Part shown: positions 36,436 to 51,400 of the stretch, piece after piece
Layout of the letters: every line of letters starts with the position of its first letter
Position numbering within the stretch: position 1 is the first letter of the stretch
Origin: Hyphomicrobiales bacterium
GTDB lineage: Bacteria > Pseudomonadota > Alphaproteobacteria > JAPOUT01
Direction of reading: 5' to 3'
NCBI GenBank assembly: GCA_026708505.1
Contig: JAPOUU010000083.1
Location: 1 to 54,483 of the forward strand
Length of the DNA: 54,483 nt
Notes under the pieces: generated by a model
The model's input: only the letters and a program-made list of their open reading frames with translations
Told to the model about the DNA's origin: nothing
Databases searched by the model: none
Translations under genes and position numbers: made by a program

Positions 36436-39400
36436 ATGGATAATATTGTCTCTTTATTAGCCCCTCCTCGAGGCTTTGTGCGCGTCGCCGCGGTGCCTGT
36501 GTTTGCGATGCTGATGCTTTCGTTTGCGAGTCTGTCTTCATCGTCGGATTCGCAAGCGGACGGATTACTGTTTACGCGTTCGCATGCAGCACTCGAGCAG
36601 ATGTGGGGCAGCGTTCTGCGCTGTGCCGTCCGCGAAGACGATGATACCGCTGTCGAGCGATCGCTCGAAAGCGGTTCCGTCCCGGCGAGGGCGTCGCACG
36701 ATTATTCCGAATGCGGAAAACAAGCGTTGCGAAACACGGGCTCGCGCATCATCGTCAACACCATCGAAGACGCCTTGTATCAGGGAGGCCTTGCCTTTGT
36801 TGGAGACGATTTCCAACTTGAATCATCGCTTCAGTGGGTTTTCGGCGGAAACGTTCGGGGGGAAGTGGATCTTGTATTGCCTTTGTGGACAAACTCACGC
36901 TCGGAGGGCGAGGGGAGTGCGCTGTTCGCCCAGCACGGCGTGGTTTTTTGGCAGGGGCTGGGCGAGGAATCTCGTACGGATGGAAACTTCGGGATTGTTT
37001 ACCGCTCGCACCTGACGAGCGATGTCATAGGGGGAGGTTCGCTCTTTTACGACTATGACTTCAGGCGCGGACATTCGCGCCTGGGTGTCGGGGTGGATGC
37101 GCAAAGCGGAGGCTTCTACGGCAACTTCAATTATTACCATCCTCTCACCGCCGAATTGGAAGGGCGTGAAGAAAAATACACCGCCTATTTCGAAAGGGCG
37201 CTTCGCGGACTGGATGCGACTTTGGCGTATAGGCGCAACCGCTTACGCTTGAGCGGTTCGTTGGGGTATTGGCACTTCGAGGGCTCCCCGGAATCGCAGG
37301 CGCAATGGTATCCGAGTTACGAAGTTGATGCAGGATTCCTTGTATTGCCGGGCGTGTTTTTGGAAGGGGGGTACGAACACCATGAGGACGGGAAGTCGCT
37401 GGGTTCGCGTTGGAGCGCGGGGATGTTATTCCAGTTCTCGCTACCGAACTTAGACGGCGCGACGGTTGTGGACGGCTCCGGGATTCCGAGGCCGAATTTG
37501 TGGCGTGCGGTCGAACGCGAAAAGCGAATTCTCTACGAGGAGTATGAACGGGGACCGGGAGTCTCGCTGCGCTATTCCGGCGAGCGTCTCCTTAGCGAGG
37601 AGGCAGTGGCGCCCCAGGCGGAAATGATGATTGTGTTGAGCGAGGCGCTTGAAGGGGATGTCGAGCTGCATCTTGTCGGTGCCGGGACGGCGACCTACGG
37701 AACCGATTCCGATTCCGATGACTGGGAGATGAGCTACCGGGTCGTTCCCGCAACCGAGACGACGCGTCCGAACAATCCGAGCATGACCGATTGTGCGCAG
37801 GCTTTGGAAAGCGCGCCCTGTACGATTGTCGTTCCGGCGGGCGGCACAATGGTCGAGTTGCATGTTACGCTTCACGACGAAGGAGAATACGAGGATGCGG
37901 AAACGGTCAGGATTTCCGTTGTCGTTCCGTCCGGATATGCCAGGTTTCTCACCGCGCGCGGTGCGACGCAGGAAATTACCATCGGGGCAAATCTCGCGCC
38001 GACCGTCTCGCTGACTTACGAGGGCGCTCCCACCATCTCGGAAGAAGGCGGCGCTCCCGGGACTGCAAACATGGAGGTTCGCGTCAGCGAAGCTCTTCCG
38101 AGGGATATCGTGGTCGGTTTTACCGAGGAAGGCACGGCGGACTTCGGCGACGCGCCGAATGACTGGTTTTTCCAATATCCGGATATTGCCGGCTCCTCTA
38201 GCCAGCCGCTGGATTGCAATGCAAATATTTCCCGCTGCGTGTTAACCATCCCCGCCGGCCAGACGGAGGCGCAGGTTACCGTCAACGTCAACGATGACAA
38301 CACTCCCGAGGATCCCGAGAACCTCACCCTCGGCATTACGCTTTCCAGTCAGTATGCAGATGTTGCGCGGCTTGGCGATCCTTCAGAGCAGACCGTCATC
38401 ATCGCCGCGAGCGAGAGGAACATCGCCTTTGGCGCCTTCGACCCGCTCAATCCGGTGAATCTTGAGACGGATGTCGAGGAAGGCACTCCCGTTGAAATCG
38501 AAATTGCCCTTGACCCCGCGCCCGTGCCGATAACGGTGGTGTTGGAGGGCGGCCCCAATCCCGGCAGTCACGAGGATGCCGATGCGGACGACCTTGAGTT
38601 CCCGGCCGATGTGGTCATTCCCGCCAACACGTCCTCGCATAATTTTACCGTCACCGCCGTTAGCGACGGCATTGCCGAACCCATCGAGGAAATCTTTCTC
38701 AACATCGTTGAAAGCCCCCGCCGTCCGCTGCCGATAGGTTGGTCGATCATGAGAACTCCCCAGGAGACGCCGCCCAACCAGATGCGCATCGAGATTGCGG
38801 CCAACGGCAACACCATTGTTTGGGATCCCGCAGGAAGTTTCCGTATGCGCGAGGATGGTGGTGCGCAGACGGTGAAGCTGGTCGTGGACGGGCCGCTTAA
38901 GGAACCGGCGCAGCTGCGCTTGCGGCCCGCGAATGCCTCGACCGCGGTGCTCCAGCCTTCGGCGGAAGAAGAGGGGGATTACATGTATTCGGTGACATCG
39001 GGCGGCACGTTCTCGTTCGATGACAATATGCTGGAGATTCCCGCACATAGCGGAGAGGGCCCGCAGGAGGTTGAAATCACGATTACGCCGCGGGACAACC
39101 CGGATGCCGACGGCAACAGAACCATCCTTTTTGAAATCAGAGGCGACAGTCCGGGCGTTCCCGTCGGCTGGGGAATCGGCGCCCCGAGAGGCACCGCGAG
39201 TTCCCTTGAGGTGACGATAGTGGACGACGAGCCTCCGAACAGGGGGGAAATTGCGTTCGCACGGGCGGGTTCGCGTGTGACCGAAGGCACCTCGTTCGAC
39301 ATTCCGGTTTCCGTAACCGGGATTGTCGGCACGACATTTAATGTAATGGTCACCGCGCAGGGCGCGCTTGAGGATGCGCAAATTCAAGGCACGAGCGGTC

Positions 39401-42400
39401 CGGGCATCGAGACGCCGTATCGTTTTGCCGTGGACGGGAAATCTTCCAATCTCGGCATTGATATTGCCGACAACACCATTGCCGACGGCAACAGGGAAAT
39501 CGTCTTCACTTTGGCGTCGACAAGATTGCCTCCGGGCGTGAGGTTTGGCGAGCAACTGACCCACACCCTCATCATTATCGACGATGAGAGTGGAAGCGGC
39601 GACATTCTTCCTGTGCGGCACAGTAAAGTCGGCTTTGCGGGAGACAGCACGGATGTGACCGAGGATGCGAGCGACAAAACAATCAATATTCCCATTGTGG
39701 CGTCCGCAGCGCCGGCGAGCCCCTTCGATCTCATCATCAGCGTTCTCGACATCGGAGACAATCCCGCAACGGAAGGCGCGGACTTCACCGTTCCTTCGTC
39801 CGTCCAAATCTCGGGCGGGGGAGAGACGAATCTTCCCGTTGAGATTCTTGCCGATAGCAATGTCGAAACCCGCGAGACCATCGTCTTGGAGATTGACACG
39901 GATAACAGAGGGTTTCCCGTGGGTTTCACTTTCGGGTCGCGCACGAGACACACCATCAACATTATCGCCAACGGCAATATTATTGAATTCGCCGATCCTC
40001 TGACCTCGAATGCGACCGAGGGCGGCGAGGATGCGATCGTCAACATCAGCATCGACTTGCCGCTTCCCCGGGGCAGGACGGGGAGCGTGAACGTCGAGGT
40101 GGAAGACGGCACCGGCGTGACTGCCGCCGACGATTATAGAATCGAGGGGCCCGGTTACGATCCTTCCACCGGCATCTTGAGATTTCCCGAGACGGACAGC
40201 GTGGCTCTGACCGTTACGGCGCGCAACGACACCGATGTCGAAGAAGAAGAGACCGTCACCCTCAGGCTTGTCGGAAACAGCGACACGCCCGCGGGGTGGA
40301 GTATTGGAACGAACAACGAGCATGTCGTCACTCTCATCAGCGACTACGACGCTCCCGAACGAGGGCAGGCCGTCGGTTTTGCAATTCCCGGTGCGAGCGA
40401 AACCTTCAATCCCGTGCGCATTTTTGAAGAGGAAACGACGGGCGGTTCCGCGCATGGCTTGACCGTTCGCGTTGCATCAAACGAGGCGGCGCCAAGAGGG
40501 GGAATTGATCTCGCGTGGACGGTGACCAGCGGCGCGGACCAGCTCGTTCCGGCTTCGAGAGTCGGCGGCGACGTTGATTTTGCGAGAGGCGACGAGTTTC
40601 AGGAATTCGACATCATGATTGAGAGCGACTCCGTCACCGAGCCGCCCGTTCCCGTTACATTGCGGTTGTCTTCGCCGACGGGTTTGCCGTCGGTATGGAG
40701 TTACGGCAAGCAGGAATACACCTTCACCATCGAATCCAGCGACGGCACCGTGGGGTTTGCCTCGACCGATCCTGTTATGGTGGACGAGGGTGAACCGCTC
40801 ACCATCGAATTGACGAGCGATGTTGTTGCGCCGAGCACGGGAATTCCCGTGAGCGTTACGGTGCAGGGCAGCAGTCCCGCCGCCGACCTCAGCATAGCAA
40901 GCGACATAACGATTCCCGCCGGACAGAACAGTTACAATCTTGATGTTGAAATTCTCAGCGACGGCCTGGGAGAAGAAGCCGAGGAATACATTGTCAGCAT
41001 TGCAACGGGTACAAACTTCCCGGTCGGCTGGGGAACGGTATCGGGCTCGCGCACCGTCACCATTCGCGCAAACGAAAACACGATCGGAATTGGTTCTCCG
41101 AACAGTGCAATGATTGAAGAAGCCGACAGCGCAACGATTGAAGAAGGCGGCAGCGGAACGCCGAACTCCATGACGGTTCCCGTTGCGATAAGCAACACCA
41201 CCTTCCTTGCCAACGCCCTGGCAAGCAACATCACCCTTGCCCACACCCTCGGCATCACCGGCGATGAAAACCACACCGCCTTGGACGATGTCGTGTTCAC
41301 CGATGTCGTCCTGGATGCGGGAACGGGAGGAGGAAGCGCCAGCATCGAAGTCTCCCTGGACGGCGCCCCCGAACTTGAAGAGGTCGTCACCGTCACCATC
41401 GTGGAGGGCAGCACCGCCCTGCCGGAAGGATGGAGCATTGATCCGGACAACAACACCTACACCGTTACCATTCCCGCCAACGACAACACCATCGGCTTCG
41501 CCCTTGCGAATTCAACCGCCGTCGAAGAGGCCAGCACCGGCGTGGACGTCCACATCACCATCAACAACCCGCTTCCCTCGGGCGCGACGGCGAGCGTGAT
41601 GGTGGGGACAACGAACCAGGGCGGCGCGGTTAATGCCGATTACGAAATCACGGGCACGAATTATTCCAACGGCATCCTGACTCTTCCGGTTTCGCCGGAC
41701 GACACCGCGACTTTGACCGTTCGGGCGATTTCCGACCTCGACATTGAGACCGGAGAAAGCGTCCGCCTTACGCTGACCGAAAACGCCGGTTCCTTCCCCG
41801 ACGGGTGGGAGATTGGAACGGCCGAACATGTTACCGCCTTCATGGACAAAGGCGGCACGATCGGGTTTGACGTCCCGAGCAGGCTGAGGATTCCCGAAGT
41901 GGACAGCGGATTGCCCGACTTTGCAGTGATTCCCATGGTGATAACCGACAGCGCCATCCTTGCCGCCGCCTTGACAGAGGACATCACCCTTACCCACACA
42001 ATCAGCATTCCCACCGACGAAGACAACGATCCCGAGGATGATGTCTTGTTCACCGATGTCGTCCTGGACGCGGAGACGGGAGAGGGAACCGCCCGCCTCG
42101 AAGTTTCCCGTGACACCGCCCTCGAAGTTGAAGAGGTCGTCACCATCACCATCATGGAGGGCGCTACCGCCCTGCCGACCGGATGGACCGTTGATACGAA
42201 TAACAACACCTACACCATTACCATTCCCGCCAACGACAACACCGTCGGTTTCGCCAGCGAGAGTTCGACCATAACCGAAGGCAGCAGCGCGACCGTTGAC
42301 ATCAGCGTCGATATGCCGCTTCCCGCGGGCATAGCGCCGAGCGTGAACGTTGATGTAATGAACCGGGGCGGGGTGTCTGATTCCGATTATGAAATCACGG

Positions 42401-45400
42401 CCGTCGGTTATTCCAACGGCATCCTGACGCTTCCCGTTTCGCCGGACGACACCGCGACTTTGACCGTTCGGGTGACTTCCGATTCCGAGGATGAAACCGG
42501 CGAGGGCGTCCGCATCATATTGACCGAAAACAACAATTCCTTCCCCGAGGGATGGGAGATTGGAACGAACGAACACCGCATCCTCTTTGAGGATCCGCCT
42601 CCGAAAAACAACATCGGATTCGCGGCGCGGGAGGTAGAGGTCGCCGAGGGAGGCACGGTTAATGTGGTTGTCGCGGTGAGGGACGATGACGACTTGCCGG
42701 TGTCTTCGCTCACGGCGGATATTCCGCTCAGCCTCACTATTACGGACCCCGACGGCGACACCGACTTCCATACCAACGATCCCTTTTTCGTTCCCGGCGG
42801 AGAGACTTTCACGGACGGCGAAGTCCAGATTGCGAGTTTCGGCGTCCGGGAGGATGCGCTTCACGAGGATGAAGAGGAAATCACCCTGGTCCTGGGCGAG
42901 GGCACGAACTTCCCCTCGGAGGATTGGGAGATTGATGCGAATACCAACCAACTGATCATCCGTATTTCCGCCAGCGGGAACACCGTCGGCTTCGCCAGTG
43001 AGAGTTCGTTCGCGACCGAAGGCGACCCTGTCGGAACGGTCGTTAGCATCACCATCAACCAACCGTTTCCCGCGGGCACGACGGCGAGCGTGCGCGTCGC
43101 TCTAACGAACCAGGGCGGCGCGGCTGATTCCGATTATGTAATCTCGGGCACCGATTATTCCAACGGCATCCTGACGCTTCCCGTTTCGCCGGACGACACC
43201 GCCAACCTGATCGTTCGGGCGACTACCGACACCGACACCGAGACCGGCGAGGGTGTCCTCCTCACGTTGAGCGAAAATAATACTTCTTTCCCCGCCGGGT
43301 GGGAGCTTGGAACGCACGAACATCTTGTCGAGTTTGACGATGCAGACCCGAGGAACAGCATCGGATTCAGGGACAAGGAGATAGTGGTCACCGAGGGAAC
43401 CGCATCAGCTCGCCAGTTCGTCAATCCGTTTGCTGTGATGAGGGACGCCGACGGCACGCCGATAACTTCCGTCATCCCGACGACCATTCCGCTCAGCCTC
43501 ACCATCAGCGACCCCGGCAACGACACCCAATTCACCGAGGGCGATCCCGTCACCATTGGCGGCGGTTCGGCTTACACGAAGGGCGAAGTCCAGCTTGCAA
43601 GTTTCGCAATCAGACTCGATGGAAGAGCCGAACCTGAAGATCGGATCATTTTGAGATTGGGCGAGCGCGGGACCTTCCCTTCGGACGATTGGGTGATTGA
43701 CAAGAGAGCCAACGAACTCGTCATCGTCATTCCCGCCCACGATAATGTCATCGGCTTCGCCAGTGCGAGTTCGAGCGTGCTCGAAGAAGATGCCGACGGC
43801 GTAACCATCGACATCAACATCAATACGCCGCTTCCCTCGGGCGCGGCGGCGAGCGCGCTTGTCGGGATAACGAACCAGGGCGGCGCGGACGCGAACGATT
43901 ATGAAATCACGGGCGACGGTTATTCCAACGGCGTCTTGACGCTTCCCGAAACGCCGGACAGCACCACGAGCCTGACCGTTCGGGCGATTGCCGACAGCAT
44001 CACCGAGACCGGCGAGAGCATCCTCCTCACACTGACCGAAAATAACGATTCCTTCCCCGAGGGATGGGATTTTGGAACGCATGAACACACCGTTAGATTC
44101 AATGACACGGCGCAAATGGTTACAGTCGACGAGGCGGTCACGGATACGGTCGTAACAGAAGCCGACACCGGATCCGCAGCCGCAACCGCAACCGTTCGGC
44201 TGGCGTTCCCCGAGGCATTGCCCTCGGAGGCGAAAATCAGAGTTAGCATTGTAGTGATAGATAGCTCGAACACAGCCAATTTCAGCCCTCTCGGGTATAG
44301 CCTTACGGCACTGAATTCCTTGGAAGGAAGTTTTGCTTCAGGTTCGGATAGAGACCTTGCGACTATCGTCGCCGGGGCGACGGGTTTTGGTTTTTCCGTG
44401 ACCATTCCCAACGACGCCAACAGATTCGGCGAGACCGTCCATCTGTTATTTAGCGAAGAAGGGGATACGCTCCCGGAGACTTGGGATCTCCCGCCCTCGA
44501 CTCCCCCTCCGGTAACCATTCGTGTCCTCGATGCTCAAGCGACCGCCGTCGGTTTTGCGGAGAGCACGCTTACTTATGACACCGCCGTTGTCACGGTGAA
44601 TATCTCTTCCGATCCTTTGACGGCCTTCCCGGAGGGAATCGTCCTCGTTGTGGAGAATTCGGACGAGACGGGGACCGTCATTGAAGCGGGTCCGCAAGTT
44701 CCGCTCGAGAAGGATCAAATGCAGTCCAGCCTTGAAATCAAGCCTCTCGGGGGCACCTCCCTTTATGGTGACGTGACTCTCACTCTCACCGATCCCAACA
44801 ACACTCTGCCGGGGGATTGGAGGATCGGCAGCAACAACACGCTCACGCTCACGCGGGGGACCCCTCCGAGCGCCAACACCATCAATCTTTTCAGTGCCGC
44901 GGGCGGCAACGTGGTTGCCGAAGGCGGTACCACGAACCTGCTTGTGGAGGCGGCGTTGCCGAGCAGCGGCGGCACCGCCTTCCCCCCGGAGGGCATTGAA
45001 CTGTCTCTTACGGTTGAGACCAACTTAGCGGACAGGGACGATACAGAAGACGACCCCGACCCCTGTCCCGATTACAACCCCTATCAAGCTTGTATTGACA
45101 ACTTTGAAGTCTCGGCGAATCTTGCCAGCAAAGATGCGCAGGACTTTGAACGGGACGGGCAGGCTTTTCCGCCACGGGATCCAGTTAATTTTCCCATTTT
45201 ACCGTTTCCCGATTTAGATCCGACAGTACAACCGAATTCGACGAGAAAGTACACTTTCACGCTCGTGCAGGAGCCCGCCACGACGGAAAATCCCTCGCCG
45301 GGTAATCCCGCCGCCGGCGTTTTTGCAGCTATTCCCGAAGACATCGGCATTGAGCCCGAGGAAACAATCACCGTCACCCTGGCGGCGGAAGGCACTCTTC

Positions 45401-48400
45401 CGAGCGGATGGACTCTGGGAACCACCAGTTACCAGATAACCGTTCCCGCCAACGGCGAGAGGATCGGATTTGCTTCGAACCTGCCGACGACGACGTCGGA
45501 ACACTCCACTCTTGCATGCCCCACGCCCTTTGGATCGTTGTCGAATGAGATATACGCCCGTTTGCCGTTTGAGACGCTGTATGATGACGGCACGCAAAAC
45601 ACTTTCGATGTCTCCGTCACCGGCAAGAACCATGACGGCACTCCCGTCAGCAATATCTACACGCAAGTCGAGGTTACCGGCCAGGTTAGTAGGACCACTC
45701 GGGAGTTCACCGTCAGAGGCAATGGGAGGGTGAACACAACGGATATCGGCATCTTTATTTGTGCCGACGACACCGCCGAACTTGCCCAGACCCTCACGGT
45801 CGAGGTGATGCCCGGCCAGCAAGGCAGTAGTGTTTTCTCAGGCGCGCTGATGCATGAGATTACGGTCGTGCCGAGCGACAACACCATCACCATCGAGCAG
45901 CCGTCGTCCGCGCTGCGCATCGCCCAGCAAAACGGAACCGCCACCATCGGCGTTACCATCAACAACCAGATTCCCGTCTCGGGGGCGTCCCCGCAGGTTC
46001 TCATCGAGCCCTCGTCCGCCAACGGGGCCGTTCCCGACGATTACAGCCTCTCGGTTTCGGGGGGCAGCCTCGAAACCATTGAAGAATTCAGACTCGACAC
46101 CGAGAAACACTTGTGGACTCTGCCGACCGGAACAAGCAACGCAACGCTGACCGTTACGTCCGACATTGTGGACGCCGACAACAAAAAGGCCGATCTTGCA
46201 CTCGACTTCAGGGCCGTTAATCCGACGCTGGGGTGGGACGTTGTTCTCGATACCGGTGCTACGGAAACAACCCGCACCATCGCCCTCGGCAATCAGAGCG
46301 CGTTCGGCACGGTCGGTTTTGTGGAGTCGAGCTCGAGCGTCGCCGAGAGCAGCACGATATTCAATGTTCCGATCATGGTTTCCACAGCGCCGTCCAGTTC
46401 CTTTAATCTCGCCGTCAATGTCACCAACAGCAGCGCAGCCGATGCGGCGAAGGCAGGCACGAGCGGCACGGGTGCCGACTTCAGCATTCCCGCAACCGTC
46501 ACCATCTCGGAATCGGGAAGAACCAACCTTGAAATTGAAATCCTGGACGACATCGCCGCCGAAGCGGACGAGACAATCGTTCTTGAGATTCCCCTGAGCG
46601 GTCATAATATTCCCGCAGGCCTTACGCGCGACAGCGCCGCGGCCACTCACACGGTCACCATTCTTAGCAACGACAACAACGTTGCCTTTGCCTCTTCAAG
46701 TTCGACCGCGACCGAGACCCGCGCCGATGCAACCGTTACCATTGACGTTGATCTTCCGTTCCCCGCGGGTACGGAGGCGAGCGTGCGCATCGAAACGGAG
46801 AACGGCGGCGGCGCGACCGCGGCCGATTACGAAATCACCGGTGCCGGTTATTCCAACGGCGTCTTGAGGCTTCCCGAAACGGGCAGCGCAACCCTGACGG
46901 TTCGGGCGGTCGCCGAGTTCGTAGAGGAGTCCGGCGAGAGCGTCACCCTCAAACTGTCGGAGCACAACGATTCCTTCCCCGAGGGATGGGAGATCGGAAC
47001 ACCCGGAGAACATGTTGTCACCCTCTCCGACCAGCCGCTCATCAACACCATCGGATTCACGCAGCAAGAGATAGAGGTTGAGGAGGGAGACCCTGTCAGT
47101 CCGACGGTCGTGCTGAGGGACGCCAGCGGTTCGCTGGTGACTTCCGTTCCGACGGCGATTCCGCTCGAACTCGCTGTTACTCCCAGCGGGTCTACCAGCT
47201 ACCTCGGCGATCCCGTCCGAATTCCCGGCGGCGTGCTTTTCCAGAACGGCCAAGTCACAATTACCAGTTTCAACGTCATAAGGGATAACTCGCGCGATGT
47301 CCGGCAGGAGATTACCGCAAGCTTGAGTCCGGGTGCGGGCTTCCCCTCGAGTAACTGGGAGATCATTCCGAGAGCAAGCCGGCTCACCATTGTCGTTCCC
47401 GCGCACGACAACAACATCACCTTCAGCCGGCCGGCGCCTCCGAGAATTAGGGAAGACGGAGGAAGCACGACCATTACCGCAAGCATCGTCCACGCCATAC
47501 CCGAGGGCACGACTCCGACTCCGGTCATCACCGTCACGCCGACAAGCGGCAATTTGGTGGAAGGCACCGATTACGAGCTTTCGGTTCCGTCGGATTCTTC
47601 GCAAGGAAGCCTTGTCGACAACAACAACGGCACGTGGGCGTGGACGCTGCCGACGGGAGCGGACAACGCGGAGCTCACCGTTAGAGCCATCTCCAATATC
47701 GAAATAGACTCAACCCTCGGACTCAGATTTGCCGCGGAAACGCTGCCGGAGGGGTGGACCGTCGTCGGCACCACATCCCACACCGTCACCATCACCAACG
47801 AGGACAGCACAATACAGTTCGCCGAGTCCGGATCGAATACCGGCGTGAACGAAGGCGACGTATCGGGCGACAACACTTTTGTTTTGACTTTCTCCGAGGC
47901 GCTGCCTGCGGATGCCCGAATTGCAATAGATGTCAGCGGCGTAAAGGGAAGTTCGGGCGTGACGGACACGAGCGATTACACGTTTGCGTTGATTCGTCCT
48001 TCCGGCTCGAGTTTTGACGGCAATGTTGCGGTTGCGCGCACCGGCACGAGGGAACTTGCGTTCTCGATTGTGATTCCCGAAGACGCGGACGTGGAGGATG
48101 AAGCCATTACTTTGACTCTAAGCGAGGATGTCTTTCCGAGCTTTTGGAGGATCGGCACGCGGAGTCAGTGGGCATTCACGGTGACGGACAACGATATGAG
48201 CGGCACGATCGGAATTGGCACCCCGAACACCGTAAGCCTTGCCGAAGCCGAAAGCGGGTCGGCGAACTCCATGGCAATTCCCGTCGTGGTAAGCGACACC
48301 ACCCGCCTTGCTTCCCTGCTGGCGAGCGACCTCACCCTTGCCCACACCCTCAGCATCTCCGGCGATGAAAACGACGATCCCGAAGATGATGTCGTGGTTA

Positions 48401-51400
48401 CCGATGTCGTTCTCGACGCGACGGCGGGAACGGGGAGCGCCAGCATCGAAGTCTCCCGCGATGTCGTTCGCGAAGTCCAAGAAGAGGTCACCGTTACCAT
48501 CACGACGGGCGAAACCCGTCTGCCGGACGGCTGGACCATTGATCCGAATAACAACACCTACACCGTCACCGTTCCCGCCAACGACAACACCATAGAGTTT
48601 GCCCCTCCGTTCCTCACCAGCATTCCCGAGAGCACCGGAACGACAAGCATTACGGCTATAATCAGCGGACAGATTCCCGCGGGCGAAACCGCCACGGTCG
48701 CCATCACGCCGACAAGCACCAATTTGACGGAAGGCACCCATTACGAACTTACCGTTCCATCGGATTCTTCGCAGGGAAGCCTTGCCGATGATGGAACCAC
48801 GTGGACGTGGACGCTGCCGACGGGGGCAGACAGCGCGGAACTCACCGTTACGGCCATATCCGACATCTCGGCAAACAGCACCCTCTCGCTCGCATTTGCC
48901 GCCCCGGCGACGCCGCTGACCGGATGGCAGATCAGCGGACTGACCCAGGAGATCACCATCACCGATTCGGCGACTCCCGCCGCCCCGGTTGTGGGTTTTG
49001 TGGGACCGACAAGCACGGTGGTGGAGGAGCCCTATTTTGAGTCCTGTTCCGATGACGGATGTTCTGTTGTCTACCCATTGACGGTCAGTGCGAGCGCCAG
49101 GCCTGCTAATGCCGCCGTAATCGTAGAGGTGCTGGGATCTTCGCCTGCCAGCGGAGGCGCTACAAACGGTATCGATTATAGTCTTGCTCTTAAAGACACG
49201 TTTGTTGAATTTGTGCACAACAACCCTGCCGACCCTCTTACGAAAACCGTTGATGTTAGAATCTGGAGCGATAATCAGCGCACGGGTGCGAATCGGGACA
49301 CTGCCCCGGAGGGGGATGAGACTTTCACTCTCACGTTAGGAGACAACTATGTGAATCCCGCCGGCACCAATAGCCAATTTGGATTGACGGAAAACGGCCA
49401 CAACTTCGCGTTTGCCCAAAACACGCACACTTTCACCATTCTTGCCAACAACAACACCGTCGGTTTTGCCAGTGGGAACTCGAGCATAACCGAAGGCGGT
49501 ACGGGCAGTGTTACCGTTGCCGTCAACCTGCCGCTTTCCTTAAGCGCGCCGGCGAGCGTGTATGTTGATATAACGGAAAACGGCTCAACGGTTCCGGGCG
49601 ACTATACGGTAACGGGCGATAACTATTCCGGCGGCGTCTTAACGCTTCCCATCGAGTCGGACAGCCCGAACAACAGCGCAACCTTGACCGTTACAACGGT
49701 GGACGGCACCGTTGTCTCCGGCGACGGCATCACCCTCACGCTGAGAGAGAGGGGCAATTCCTTCCCCCCCGGATGGGAAATCGGAAAATCCGCGCATGCC
49801 GTGCGCTTCATTGAAAGCGGAGTCAGTCAAACTCTCGGTTTTGCGCAGGCGTCCTCCTCGGCCTTCGAGGGAGACAGCCACAGCATTGAGTTCGATGTGA
49901 CCGGCTACGCCTTTCCGGATGCAGGATTCTCAATCGAGGATATGGGAATTACCGGAGCCCTCGGGGATGCCACATACAACGGAAGCGCTCTCGTGGATGA
50001 TTTGGACGTGACCGTTGTGCTCGGTGCGGACGCGGGCGACAACCCGCACTTCGTCGTACAGATCACGGAGGACGGCACCTGGCCAACCTCTGAAGCCGCC
50101 GAGACCGTCACCTTCACTCTCCCCGATGTGCTCGGGAGCGGCCTCATCGTCGGCGCGAACACTACCCACACTCTCACCATTGAGCCCAGCAACAACCGTG
50201 CCCTCTTCGACTCCGAGGGAGGGAGGGTTGATAACAGCGGCACGATCGCCGAGAACGCCACCAAGATTGATGCCATCGTTACGCTGTTCCAATACGGCGC
50301 GCCGACGGGCGGTCTGCCTTTGAAGTTCATAGCCGTCGACTCAGCGGAGGAACCAATCCAACTGGACACCACTTCCCTGGTTTCGCTGTCGTCCGACCTC
50401 GACAACCCGGCTAGCGAGGTCGAGTTCACGGTTCCCGCAGGGGCGACCAGATATTCCGTTCCCGTCTATGTCCGGGACAATGCAACCCTCGGAGCCAACG
50501 ACCTTGCCCGCTTTGTAATCGTGGCGGGCGATGATTTTCCGACCGGATGGGGCGAGGTCAGTACTCAATCGAATAACTACGCTCTTACCGTTGTGGACGA
50601 TGAGGGGAACACCCTCGTCGGTTTTTCCCCGGCGGAAGGAACCGTTTCCGAAGCTTCGGACGGCGTGCAGACCGTAACCACAAACATGACGATAACTCCC
50701 GCACCGACGGGGGAGGTCGCAATACCCGTCACTTTCTCGGGGAACGCGGATTCATATGCCATCACTTCGGATCCGGTCGGGGCGTTTTCGCGCACGAATA
50801 ACACGACGGGAACGGTCACCTTTGCAGCCGGAGGCGGAAGCGTTGAACTCACGCTTACGGCGCAGGAAGACAGCAATGGAGTCACCGATGTCATCACGGT
50901 TGGACTTCCCGCCGATTCTAATCTCCCCGGCAATATTAAAGGCGCCGGCGCCACCTGGACCGTCGAGGTTGTCGACAAAGGCCCGAACACCGTCGGTTGG
51001 CTGGGGTACTCGCTTTTGACGCGGCAAATCCACGATACCGATCCGATAATTGCATTCGGCGAAGACATAAGTTTGGATTTAGACGAGAACGAAACGGACT
51101 ATGTGGGCGTAGGTCTTTACATAGTGCTGAAAGACTCCGATGGTAATATATTCTCAAGGGAAAATAACGGGGTGCTACTTCCGATGCACGATGCCAGGTT
51201 TGCAGCGTCCGGGTCCATCGACCCGCCCGTTACGTTTGTGGGCAGGGTTACCGGTTCCGCCTACGAAGGACTGTTCCGCATCTACAACCGGGAACCGTTA
51301 ACCAATGATAATATCTATCTCGGCGCCCCCCGCATGTACTCTAGCACCGGAAGCGCCGAACTCCCCAGCGGTGGATTGGAGATTACTGGCTTCGATTTCA

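Noticed and set aside
38383-40455. 690-codon minus-strand open frame antisense to the adhesin, and many similar ones between 38000 and 54200
   Set aside because: They mirror the codon bias of a real, longer plus-strand gene; their translations are Arg/Gly-rich without domains, and no ribosome binding sites fit.
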